Part shown: positions 9,247 through 17,284 of the stretch, one piece after another | Position numbering within the stretch: the first letter of the stretch is position 1 | How the letters are laid out: each line of letters begins with the position of its first letter | The notes under the pieces: model-generated | What the model saw: the letters and a program-made list of their open reading frames with translations, nothing else | Told to the model about the DNA's origin: nothing | Databases searched by the model: none | DNA from: Cognatitamlana onchidii | GTDB taxonomy: Bacteria; Bacteroidota; Bacteroidia; Flavobacteriales; Flavobacteriaceae | Length of the DNA stretch: 64,000 nucleotides | Assembly: GCF_004804355.1 (NCBI RefSeq) | Contig: NZ_SRWZ01000003.1 | Coordinates: 62,001-126,000 of the forward strand | Direction: 5' to 3' | Translations under genes and position numbers: made by a program

Positions 9247-10398
9247 ATGAAACATTCAACCCAATTACGCGTTCAAGCTATTTATTATAAGCTCTTTATT
9301 CTTGGTTTTGTACTTTTATTCGTGGCCTGTAAGAATGGTGCTTCAAAAGAGAAAAAGAACGAAGCTACCACCGATGATATTGTAAAAGTTGAGGAGATTT
9401 ATTGGAATGTTAAAGCCATTCAACCAGATGGTAAAAGTCTAGATATCAAAGCTTTTAACGATCAGGAAAAGGCTTTCGATGTTAAAGGTATTCAAAACTC
9501 CGATCAAGATAACTTAATAGACATTAAAGCTATTGTAGATGGTAATAACTTACCTGTTAAGATATTAGTTAGCAAAGATCAATTCACTCCTGTAGTAGCC
9601 ATTACGCCTAAAGGTGATGCTTATAAGCTTCAAGCCGTTACTCCAGAAGGAGAAAAACTACAAGTTATAGGGGTAGTTAGATTTGGAAATATAGTTATCA
9701 TGAAAGCCATGACAAAAAAGGGTAAGTTTTATGGCGTGAAAGCTATTTCGCCAAATGGCAAACTCAATGATGTTAAAGGTATAAAAATAAACCCTCAGGA
9801 TAGAGAAATGAGCTCGCGAGGGCATGAAATCTATGCACATGTAAAAGCCATGCACCCGTCGGCCAATGAAGATGAGTTTGAATTACCTAAAAAAAATGTC
9901 GCTAAAGCTGATTACAAAAGTGATTTTAAAAGAATTATTTGGAATATAGAAGCGGTAACCACCGATGGTAAAAATCTTGATGTAAAAGCTTTTGATGCCG
10001 ATGGTAATGCCTTTGATGTAAAAGCCACACAAGATTCCAAACAACATAGTTTTATGAATATTAAGGCTTTTGTTAACGAGGAAGAATTACCTGTTAAAAT
10101 AATGCATAGTGAAGAAGGGCATGCACCCATCAAGGCGATCGGATCGGACGGTAGTATTTATGATATAAAAGCGATTGCAGATGGCGGTGCAAAACTAGAT
10201 GTAAAAGGTATTAGCAGATCAGGTAATATTATTAATGTAAAAGCTGTAAACGAAAATGGCGAGTTGTATGGTGTAAAAGCCTTTGCCCCAGATGGAAAAC
10301 TTAATGCTGTAAAAGGGGTTAAAATCTTTCAAAGAGATATAGAAATGAAATTAAGAGGAAATCCAGTATATGCGCATTTAAAAGCTATCGTACAATAA
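9247..10398 (+). CDS. Lipoprotein built from two tandem copies of a VKAI-repeat unit
   Basis: A 383-residue protein with a signal peptide ending in a lipobox (LLFVAC, Cys about residue 28), so probably a membrane-anchored lipoprotein. I do not recognise a named family. The mature part is a collinear duplication: about residues 47-205 match about 227-383 segment by segment (W-N-V/I-K/E-A; DGK-x-LD-V/I-KAF; AFDVK; LPVKI; SGNI-x-x-VKA; YGVKA; GKLN-x-VKG-V/I-KI; YAH-V/L-KA). Within each copy a short K-A-I/V/F strand recurs roughly every 15-25 residues, suggesting a beta-repeat fold such as a propeller or solenoid. It stands alone and is followed by a strong terminator at 10441-10474. Confidence 0.75.
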   Translation: MKHSTQLRVQAIYYKLFILGFVLLFVACKNGASKEKKNEATTDDIVKVEEIYWNVKAIQPDGKSLDIKAFNDQEKAFDVKGIQNSDQDNLIDIKAIVDGNNLPVKILVSKDQFTPVVAITPKGDAYKLQAVTPEGEKLQVIGVVRFGNIVIMKAMTKKGKFYGVKAISPNGKLNDVKGIKINPQDREMSSRGHEIYAHVKAMHPSANEDEFELPKKNVAKADYKSDFKRIIWNIEAVTTDGKNLDVKAFDADGNAFDVKATQDSKQHSFMNIKAFVNEEELPVKIMHSEEGHAPIKAIGSDGSIYDIKAIADGGAKLDVKGISRSGNIINVKAVNENGELYGVKAFAPDGKLNAVKGVKIFQRDIEMKLRGNPVYAHLKAIVQ

Positions 10399-10440
10399 TT
10401 ATTGCAAAATTTATAAATTACAACAGCTATTATATTATAC

Positions 10441-10474
10441 AAAAGCGAGGACTTATTTAAGTTCTCGCTTTTTT
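10441..10474 (+). terminator. Rho-independent terminator after the repeat lipoprotein
   Basis: A 14-base stem AAAAGCGAGGACTT pairs with AAGTTCTCGCTTTT around the loop ATTT, with a single G-T wobble, and is followed by T residues. It lies 43 bases after the lipoprotein stop codon. The A-run on the left would also let it act on the opposite strand. Confidence 0.9.
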
Positions 10475-10681
10475 AATGGTAAAAAAATGGCCTTATAATT
10501 AACATGTCATGTATACATATATCTTCATAGTCGAGATAGCTTTTAAAGGACTCTTAAAAAGGTAACTATTGTAAATAGCGTGTTATATGTCCGAAAAAAA
10601 CTTTCAGAGAATATTTCGGAACATCTCAGAGTAAGAATGGGTTAAATTTAGAGAACAGTTTAATTTTCAAAGCTTAAAACC

Positions 10682-12550
10682 ATGAAACTAACTCTATTCA
10701 ATCCACAGTTTTTCTACCAATTTTTTTATTCATTGGCTTTTGTATTTATGTTTTGTTTGGTCCTCTATAAAAGTTTGAAAAGAGGATACCATTTACGCTC
10801 GGTGTTATTAATGCTAACCACCATTTCACTATGCACTGTTATAGGCACCAGAATATTTACAATACCCATAGAGGATTGGAGTGCCGCTCTGCAATTAAAA
10901 GCACCAGAATTTAATAATAGATCATCCATTGGAGGGCTTTTGTTTGGTTTAATAGGACTTATTATTTCAACAAGAATATTTAGGTTTAAAAGACCTATGT
11001 TAGATCTATTTACTTGGTTAGTACCCGTAGCAATTGGTATCACAAAATTAGGGTGTTTATATAATGGTTGCTGTTATGGACTTCCCTTCAATGGGTTTTG
11101 GGGCATACAATACCCTGTAGGAACCCATGGGCACTTTAATCATTGGGTTTCAGGTGCTATTGGAAACAGTGATAAACTGTCATTATCAATGCATCCTGTT
11201 CAACTTTATGAAACCCTGCTGTTATTTATTATTGGTTATATTATTTGGAAAACTCATAAAAAGTGGAGAAAAAATGGAAGCGCTATGCTATTTGCTTTAT
11301 GCTTAATTTTTTCATTGCGATTTGGAGTTGAATTTTTTAGAGATCATAGCGTATCCCATTTTAGCACGACTCATTATTTGGGTATATGGTCTATTCAATG
11401 GGGTATGTTAGGTATAGGCCTTATATTAGGTGTCATTTTATGGTTTTACGAAAAACATTTTAGGTTAACTATCACAAAAAGTTTTCCAAAAATACTATAT
11501 ATCCATGCCGAGTTCATTTACATAATTATCCTAGCATTTTTTATATACGTATTTAGGAATCTGCTAGTAGCCTTCGAGCTTAGAGTAGTTTGGATTATGT
11601 TCATTCCTGCCATTATAATGTCTTTTTATTACCTTTTTACAGAAGTTCGATTAAGGAACCATCGTAAACTAGTTGCTCTATGGCTGCTCACCCCGTTCTA
11701 TGTTCTGGCTCAAACAATTCCAGACCAAACGCCAGTAATTAAAAAGTATAAACGTATCGATATTGGCGGCTCTTTTGGTGATTTTTCAAATACAATTAAA
11801 TATAACCCACAGCAAGTAGTAGCACAGCAAGGGCAACCACAAACACTGGGTGGATGTGGCCCTGCAACTGGAACTACATACACAACAGCTTATTCCTATG
11901 AGTTCTTTAAGGAATCTTATCAAGTGGGTGGCGCCGGATATTCTCAGGTTATCATAAAAGGGAATAAAATAAACACTTATGGTGTTAATATTTCTGGAGG
12001 GTCTATAAAAAGAACTAACTTAAGCACTAATTATTCAGAGTCGGAATTTATTTACGCTATAAACCCCTATGCAAAGTGGGATTGGAAATGGCTAGGCGTG
12101 GGCGTGGGGTTTCAACTAGGTAAATTAAGGGTTAATAAGAATGAAACTATAACTATAGGCGAAGAAACTATAGCTATAGACAATGAAAATTTAGATGATC
12201 TAACAAAACATCATACGTTCTTACCTGAATTCCATATTAGGGTTGGTCCTAAAAAATACTTGGATATAGATTATAATTACGGTTTTATAATGCCGTCAGC
12301 TTATCCTACACTATATTCTAGATCAAGCATAGGAAGTGCTTTTGGCCTCAGTCAAGATTATAGTTTAAGATTCGGCCAAATATGGAACTTAAAAACGGGT
12401 TATATGTCTGCAGAGGCATTACTTACTAATAAGATAGGTGTTAACCTTATGTATGTCTTTAAGAAAACTAATAATGAAATTGATAAGGATGACATTTCAG
12501 GAAAATTTTTATTTTCTTTAAATTATCGTTTTGGGCATCAACAAAAATAA
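10682..12550 (+). CDS. Lgt-like polytopic membrane domain fused to an outer-membrane beta-barrel-like domain
   Basis: A 622-residue protein. Residues about 1-265 are a polytopic domain resembling prolipoprotein diacylglyceryl transferase: GCLYNGCCYGLP (about 125-136), HPVQLYE (about 177-183) and RFGVEFFRDH correspond to conserved Lgt-family blocks. The usual R-x-G-N-F-x-N site is replaced by KLGCLYNGC, so true Lgt activity is doubtful. After further membrane segments comes a signal-peptide-like stretch (RLRNHRK followed by LVALWLLTPFYVLAQT, about 322-346). Residues about 347-622 are strand-rich, aromatic and end in FLFSLNYRFG, as outer-membrane barrels do. An in-frame ATG at 11618 could start the barrel part separately. 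The next gene, 19 bases on, is a CDP-alcohol phosphatidyltransferase, which suggests a lipid role. Confidence 0.75.
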   Translation: MKLTLFNPQFFYQFFYSLAFVFMFCLVLYKSLKRGYHLRSVLLMLTTISLCTVIGTRIFTIPIEDWSAALQLKAPEFNNRSSIGGLLFGLIGLIISTRIFRFKRPMLDLFTWLVPVAIGITKLGCLYNGCCYGLPFNGFWGIQYPVGTHGHFNHWVSGAIGNSDKLSLSMHPVQLYETLLLFIIGYIIWKTHKKWRKNGSAMLFALCLIFSLRFGVEFFRDHSVSHFSTTHYLGIWSIQWGMLGIGLILGVILWFYEKHFRLTITKSFPKILYIHAEFIYIIILAFFIYVFRNLLVAFELRVVWIMFIPAIIMSFYYLFTEVRLRNHRKLVALWLLTPFYVLAQTIPDQTPVIKKYKRIDIGGSFGDFSNTIKYNPQQVVAQQGQPQTLGGCGPATGTTYTTAYSYEFFKESYQVGGAGYSQVIIKGNKINTYGVNISGGSIKRTNLSTNYSESEFIYAINPYAKWDWKWLGVGVGFQLGKLRVNKNETITIGEETIAIDNENLDDLTKHHTFLPEFHIRVGPKKYLDIDYNYGFIMPSAYPTLYSRSSIGSAFGLSQDYSLRFGQIWNLKTGYMSAEALLTNKIGVNLMYVFKKTNNEIDKDDISGKFLFSLNYRFGHQQK

Positions 12551-12569
12551 GGTTATGTTTTAAGTACTC

Positions 12570-13169
12570 ATGAAAATTCCTTTTGTTTTAATACTATTCA
12601 GGCTATTGCTAGCTCCAATAATACTGGGGCTGGCTTATTTTATTGGAGACGATTCCAAATTTATTATTATAGTTTTTATGTACTTAGGATTGTTGTCTGA
12701 TATTTTAGACGGTATCATTGCAAGAAAGCAAAACATCTCTACACAAAAATTAAGGCGCATGGATAGTCAAGTAGATATACTATTTTGGTGTTCTATTGGT
12801 CTTGCAGCTTGGATATTAAATCCTAAATTAATTTCAGATAATGCTCGCGTAATTGTATTTATTATTGCAATGGAAATAATATGTTATGTTACGAGTTTAA
12901 TAAAGTTTAAAAAAGAAATGTGTGCCCATGCTTTTTTAGCTAAAATTTGGGCCTTGTCTTTACTTATAACGTTTACATTTTTAATTGGTTTTAATTATGC
13001 CGGATTTCCGTTTACCATAGCCGTAGTAATTGGTTTTCTATCTTATTTAGATATCCTTTTAATAATTTTAATTTTACCAAAATGGACACACGATATTCCA
13101 AGTGCCTATCATGCGTATCTTATAAGAAAAGGTATTCCATTCAAAAAAAATCAATATTTAAATGGATGA
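12570..13169 (+). CDS. CDP-alcohol phosphatidyltransferase family protein
   Basis: A 199-residue membrane protein with about six helices. It carries the family signature in the form D-ILD-G-II-AR-(8)-L-RRM-D-SQV-D near residues 44-68, i.e. the D-x2-D-G-x2-A-R...D-x3-D catalytic aspartates are all present. The conserved glycine eight residues after the Arg is a Leu here. These enzymes join an alcohol to a CDP-activated lipid with release of CMP at the inner membrane. It is 19 bases downstream of the Lgt-like fusion gene, so the two are probably one transcript. The alcohol substrate cannot be told from sequence. The missing glycine makes it a divergent member rather than a plain pgsA or pssA. 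Confidence 0.8.
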   Translation: MKIPFVLILFRLLLAPIILGLAYFIGDDSKFIIIVFMYLGLLSDILDGIIARKQNISTQKLRRMDSQVDILFWCSIGLAAWILNPKLISDNARVIVFIIAMEIICYVTSLIKFKKEMCAHAFLAKIWALSLLITFTFLIGFNYAGFPFTIAVVIGFLSYLDILLIILILPKWTHDIPSAYHAYLIRKGIPFKKNQYLNG

Positions 13170-13321
13170 TAATTTGTTCTTTGTATGTATTAGTGGTTGC
13201 TTTATAAAAAACATTTAGCGTGCGGAAATCTTAGAATTATGGCCAAAAGGCGTAACTTAAGATTTGGATACGTCTAGATGAAAAAGATTTAGGAGGCCTT
13301 TAGAAGTAATAGCGAGGTTGA

Positions 13322-13555
13322 ACACATAAAAAGACCTTTAACCTTCTTTATAATGTTAAAAACCGCTTATGGTTTGAGAGCTCTCAATTTATTAAACTAG
13401 GAGTGGACGAGTACATTTTTTATACGAAACAATGTCTAAGGCAAGGGCAATATGTGTCACAGAGATTAAACTTTATAGGCTCAAATAAAGGTAATTACAT
13501 GTTCCTTTTTACCTTTTTAATGGAATTGAAAAAGATGAATGAAATATTATTTTAG
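13322..13555 (+). pseudogene. Possible gene remnant without start codon
   Basis: An open stretch of about 77 codons ending at TAG 13553-13555. Its composition looks protein-like (KNRLWFESSQFIKLGVDEY, then RLNFIGSNKGNYMFLFTF), but it has no ATG start and is preceded by a TGA at 13319-13321. I cannot name the family. It may be the C-terminal end of a gene that lost its 5' part by deletion or frameshift, or chance. Confidence 0.3.
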
Positions 13556-13767
13556 AAATAGCAAAAAAAAACTTTTTTTATTTTTTTATTCAATATTTTG
13601 TTTTTCTTTTGCACCAGAAAGTTTTTAGTATAGAGACTTTTTAGCTGAACAAAGTGATACCTGTTTTTACGTTCGGGCTTTTGAGAATTAGGAAGTCAAA
13701 ATCAAAAGCAGCTTATAGGATAAGCACCCGAAATTTAAAGCTAACTTCCGTTACCTTTACATTATAT

Positions 13768-13824
13768 ATGAATCAAATTTTGTTTGGATTCATACCTACC
13801 ACTATAAATCAAATACGTATTTGA
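13768..13824 (+). other. Short upstream ORF in the speA leader
   Basis: An ATG at 13768 starts an 18-codon frame reading MNQILFGFIPTTINQIRI, stopped by TGA at 13822-13824. Its first 26 bases form an inverted repeat (ATGAATC at 13768-13774 with GATTCAT at 13787-13793), and its last codons lie inside the palindrome at 13808-13825. It has a single Arg codon. Translation is unproven; it could be chance or a leader element for the polyamine operon. Confidence 0.3.
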
Positions 13825-13825
13825 T
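13808..13825. promoter_or_regulatory. Perfect 18-base palindrome upstream of speA
   Basis: ATCAAATACGTATTTGAT is an exact palindrome 92 bases before the speA ATG. The length and symmetry suit a dimeric DNA-binding protein. The low GC content and lack of a loop make a terminator unlikely. Which regulator would bind is unknown. Confidence 0.5.
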
Positions 13826-13917
13826 ATAAATTCTTTTTTGAAGTTTTTTTTTATTGAGCTTGTTAACAACTAACTAAGTTCACTACATCTTATTTCTCAA
13901 AATTGAATTTTTATATA

Positions 13918-15381
13918 ATGAATACTAAGTATATTGATTTAATCAATCAAACGTTTGATTTCCCACAACCAGAGTTTGCTCTGGAAAACGACCAATTATA
14001 TTTCCATGATATTGACTTAAACAAATTAGTTGAAATTTATGGAGCACCACTAAAATTTAACTATTTACCGCAAATATCAAATAATATAAGCAGAGCAAAA
14101 AAGTGGTTTGAAATTGCGTTTAAAAAACATAATTATAAAGGCGATTACAATTATTGTTATTGTACTAAAAGTTCCCATTTCAAACATATTTTAGATGAAG
14201 CTTTAAAAAATGACATCCATATTGAAACCTCATCGGCTTTTGATATAGATATTGTTGATAACTTAAAAAAGACTGGTAAAATAACTAACAACACTTATGT
14301 TATTTGCAATGGTTTTAAAAGGGAGCAATACATTATTAATATTGCTAGGTTAATAAATAAAGGACATCAAAACTGTATCCCCGTAATAGATAATTATGAA
14401 GAAATTAACCTGTTATCTAATGAGATAAAGGGCAATTTCAATATTGGTATTAGAATAGCTTCAGAAGAAGAGCCTAAATTCGAATTTTACACCTCGAGAT
14501 TAGGTATTGGCTATAAAAATATTGTGCCATTTTATAATTCTGAAATTAAAAATAACCCCAAAGTTAAGCTTAAAATGCTTCATTTCTTTATCAATACAGG
14601 AATTAGAGACAATGCCTACTATTGGAATGAGCTATTAAAATGCTTGAAGGTATATACAAGTTTAAAGAAGGTGTGTCCTTCATTGGATAGTTTAAATATA
14701 GGAGGCGGGTTCCCTATAAAAAACTCCCTAGCCTTCGATTTTGACTACGCATATATGGTTGATGAAATTGTAAATCAAATCAAGCAAGCTTGTGAAGAAG
14801 AAGGGGTGGATGTACCCAATATATTTACGGAGTTTGGAAGTTTTACTGTTGGCGAAAGTGGAGGCGCTATTTATGAAATACTATATCAAAAAAAACAAAA
14901 CGACCGTGAAAAATGGAATATGATAAACTCTTCGTTCATTACCACATTGCCCGATACTTGGGCGATAAATAAGCGTTTTGTAATGCTACCGATAAACAGG
15001 TGGAATAGTTCTTACGAGCGTGTACTGCTGGGTGGCTTAACCTGCGATAGTGATGATTACTACAATAGCGAACAACATATGAACGCTATTTACTTACCAA
15101 AGTATGATAAGGATAAACCATTGTACATTGGTTTTTTTAATACTGGAGCATATCAGGAAACTATTGGTGGTTATGGTGGTTTACAGCATTGTTTAATACC
15201 GAGTCCAAAGCATATACTTATCGATAAGGATGAGCAAGGAAATATAATTACCACACTTTTTAAGGAACAACAAAAAAGTGAAGACTTATTAGGAATTTTA
15301 GGCTACCATAAAGAGCCCATATTAGAAGAAAAAAATCAAATTACAGAAACAGCAAACAATTTGCAATTAGCAGATAAATAA
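13918..15381 (+). CDS. speA: Arginine decarboxylase (short, alanine-racemase-fold type)
   Basis: Decarboxylates L-arginine to agmatine with PLP in the cytoplasm, the first step of the agmatine route to putrescine and spermidine. I choose the ATG at 13918 (MNTKYIDLINQ); the frame is open back to a TTG at 13903. The 487-residue product shows a PLP-lysine region YCTKSSHFKHIL (about residues 83-94), a phosphate-binding glycine loop LNIGGGFPI, and a late CDSDD that would supply the cysteine and aspartates at the dimer interface. It is shorter than the E. coli SpeA and matches the Bacteroidota form. One base separates its stop from speB, and DHS-like follows, so the three form one operon. Confidence 0.9.
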   Translation: MNTKYIDLINQTFDFPQPEFALENDQLYFHDIDLNKLVEIYGAPLKFNYLPQISNNISRAKKWFEIAFKKHNYKGDYNYCYCTKSSHFKHILDEALKNDIHIETSSAFDIDIVDNLKKTGKITNNTYVICNGFKREQYIINIARLINKGHQNCIPVIDNYEEINLLSNEIKGNFNIGIRIASEEEPKFEFYTSRLGIGYKNIVPFYNSEIKNNPKVKLKMLHFFINTGIRDNAYYWNELLKCLKVYTSLKKVCPSLDSLNIGGGFPIKNSLAFDFDYAYMVDEIVNQIKQACEEEGVDVPNIFTEFGSFTVGESGGAIYEILYQKKQNDREKWNMINSSFITTLPDTWAINKRFVMLPINRWNSSYERVLLGGLTCDSDDYYNSEQHMNAIYLPKYDKDKPLYIGFFNTGAYQETIGGYGGLQHCLIPSPKHILIDKDEQGNIITTLFKEQQKSEDLLGILGYHKEPILEEKNQITETANNLQLADK

Positions 15382-15382
15382 A

Positions 15383-16318
15383 ATGAACACAAAAACTTAT
15401 GCCGGCATCCCTGAAAAGTATGCCAAACTAGAACAAGCTAAAATTGTTTTAATTCCAGTACCTTACGATGGCACCAGTACCTGGCAAAAAGGAGCAGATA
15501 AAGGCCCCAAAGCTTTTTTAGAAGCTTCAGAAAATATGGAGCTTTATGATATTGAAACCGATTTTGAAGTCTACAAAGAGGGGGTTTATTTAGCCGAAGC
15601 AATCACTGAGAGTAACTCGCCAGAATCTATGGTAGAAGCTGTTCATCAAGTGGTTAAAAGCTATATAAAGAAAAACAAGTTTGTAACTATTTTTGGTGGC
15701 GAACACTCTATATCTATTGGTACTATTCGGGCTTTTAACGAGGCGTTTAACAGCCTTACCGTATTACATATTGATGCACATGCCGATTTAAGGAAATCCT
15801 ATGAAGGTAGTTCCTGCAATCATGCTTGTGCTGTTTACGAAGCCAGTCAGGAAACCAATTTAATTCAAGTGGGCATTCGTTCTATGGATGCCATAGAAAA
15901 ATCTGTAATGGATTTTGATAAAACCTATTTTGCTCATGAAATGGCAACAGATGACTCTTGGATGGAATCTGCCATAGACCAAATGACCGAAAATGTTTTT
16001 ATAACCTTCGATTTAGATGTCTTAGACCCATCTATATTACCTAGCACAGGTACTCCAGAACCTGGCGGCTTATTATGGTACGAAACGTTAGACTTTTTAA
16101 AGCAAGTGTTTGAAGAAAAGAATGTGGTTGGCTTTGATATTGTGGAGCTTTGCCCCAATGAAAACGACAAATCATCAGACTTTCTAGCGGCAAAACTTTA
16201 TTATAAAATGCTTAGTTATAAGTTCCAAATTGATGAAAATGATGATTATCAAGATATATACGACGACTCAAATCGATTAAATAAATCTATAAAATTTCAC
16301 GAAGAAGATGAATACTAA
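15383..16318 (+). CDS. speB: Agmatinase (agmatine ureohydrolase)
   Basis: Hydrolyses agmatine to putrescine and urea. The 311-residue protein carries the arginase-fold Mn-binding signatures in order: FGGEHSISIG, HIDAHADLR and TFDLDVLDPS. The early PYDGTSTWQKGADKGP segment is also typical of agmatinases. The start follows the speA stop after one base and the end overlaps the DHS-like start by 11 bases, so translation is probably coupled. Together with speA it makes putrescine from arginine without ornithine decarboxylase. Confidence 0.93.
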   Translation: MNTKTYAGIPEKYAKLEQAKIVLIPVPYDGTSTWQKGADKGPKAFLEASENMELYDIETDFEVYKEGVYLAEAITESNSPESMVEAVHQVVKSYIKKNKFVTIFGGEHSISIGTIRAFNEAFNSLTVLHIDAHADLRKSYEGSSCNHACAVYEASQETNLIQVGIRSMDAIEKSVMDFDKTYFAHEMATDDSWMESAIDQMTENVFITFDLDVLDPSILPSTGTPEPGGLLWYETLDFLKQVFEEKNVVGFDIVELCPNENDKSSDFLAAKLYYKMLSYKFQIDENDDYQDIYDDSNRLNKSIKFHEEDEY

Positions 16319-17282
16319 AGGCGCAATTTCAAATTTCATAGAAAAGTACTACTTGCATTTCAATGCAGCTACAGTAGTAGATGCTGCCAAAGCATACGAA
16401 GCCCAACTCAATAAGGGCTCTAAAATGTTAGTGTCTTTGGCAGGAGCTATGAGTACTGCCGAATTAGGCAAAATATTTGCAGAAATGATACTACAAGATA
16501 AAGTTCATATTATTTCTTGTACTGGGGCTAACCTTGAAGAGGATATTATGAATCTAGTTGCACATTCGCACTATAAGCGTATTCCCGACTATCGTGATTT
16601 AACACCTGAAGATGAATGGGATTTGTTAGAGCATGGTTTAAATAGAGTGACAGATACATGTATTCCTGAAGAGGAAGCCTTTCGAAGACTACAAAAACAC
16701 ATTTATGCCATTTGGAAAGAGGCCGATGATAACGGTAAACGCTATTTGCCTCACGAGTATATGTACAAGATGCTATTATCGGGTGTTCTTGAGGAGTACT
16801 ATGAGATAGACCTAAAAGACTCTTGGATGTACGCCGCAGCAGAAAAAAACTTACCAATTGTTTGCCCTGGATGGGAAGACAGTACTATGGGAAATATTTT
16901 TGCTAGCTATGTCCTTAAGGGAGAATTAAAAGTGAGTACCATGAAATCTGGAATTGAATACATGACCTTTCTGGCAGATTGGTATACTAATAATTCGAAA
17001 AATGGTATTGGATTTTTTCAAATAGGAGGGGGTATAGCTGGAGATTTTCCAATATGTGTAGTACCCATGCTATATCAAGATATGGAGCGTACAGACACAC
17101 CGTTTTGGAGTTATTTTTGCCAAATAAGTGATTCTACTACAAGCTACGGCTCGTATTCAGGAGCTGTTCCTAATGAAAAGATTACATGGGGAAAATTAGA
17201 TATTGACACCCCAAAATTCATTATTGAAAGTGACGCGACTATTGTTGCTCCTTTAATATTTGCTTATTTATTAGACATGTAG
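16308..17282 (+). CDS. Deoxyhypusine synthase-like protein (probable polyamine aminoalkyl transferase)
   Basis: A 324-residue member of the deoxyhypusine synthase family. The catalytic-lysine region is conserved as SGAVPNEKITWGK (Lys about residue 296), and the NAD-binding features SLAGAMSTAE (about 42-51) and GGGIAGDFPI are present. In eukaryotes and archaea the enzyme moves an aminobutyl group from spermidine to eIF5A. Bacteria lack eIF5A, so bacterial members are thought to make polyamines, for example homospermidine. Its position, overlapping speB by 11 bases and following speA, argues that its substrate is an agmatine- or putrescine-derived amine. The exact product cannot be decided from sequence. 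Confidence 0.85.
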   Translation: MNTKGAISNFIEKYYLHFNAATVVDAAKAYEAQLNKGSKMLVSLAGAMSTAELGKIFAEMILQDKVHIISCTGANLEEDIMNLVAHSHYKRIPDYRDLTPEDEWDLLEHGLNRVTDTCIPEEEAFRRLQKHIYAIWKEADDNGKRYLPHEYMYKMLLSGVLEEYYEIDLKDSWMYAAAEKNLPIVCPGWEDSTMGNIFASYVLKGELKVSTMKSGIEYMTFLADWYTNNSKNGIGFFQIGGGIAGDFPICVVPMLYQDMERTDTPFWSYFCQISDSTTSYGSYSGAVPNEKITWGKLDIDTPKFIIESDATIVAPLIFAYLLDM

Positions 17283-17284
17283 CC

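Larger units (their letters stand above)
13170..13917 (+). other. 750-base intergenic region before the polyamine operon
   Basis: No convincing intact gene. It contains a frame open from 13322 to the TAG at 13553-13555 without a start codon (about 77 residues, FIKLGVDEYIFYTKQC...QRLNFIGSNKGNYMFLF) that looks like the tail of a decayed gene. There are long A/T runs around 13560-13610. A hairpin (13768-13793), an 18-codon upstream ORF (13768-13824) and a perfect 18-base palindrome (13808-13825) lie just before speA. I see no tRNA or insertion sequence. Confidence 0.6.

Noticed and set aside
9247-10398. CRISPR-like or direct-repeat array
   Set aside because: The repeats are within a continuous reading frame, vary in length and follow amino-acid motifs, so they are coding repeats.
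13808-13825. Terminator call for the palindrome before speA
   Set aside because: The stem is AT-rich with no loop and has no tight U-tract; an operator-like palindrome fits better.
13903-13917. TTG start at 13903 for speA
   Set aside because: The five extra residues (MNFYI) are not typical; the ATG at 13918 begins the conserved MNTKYIDLINQ.
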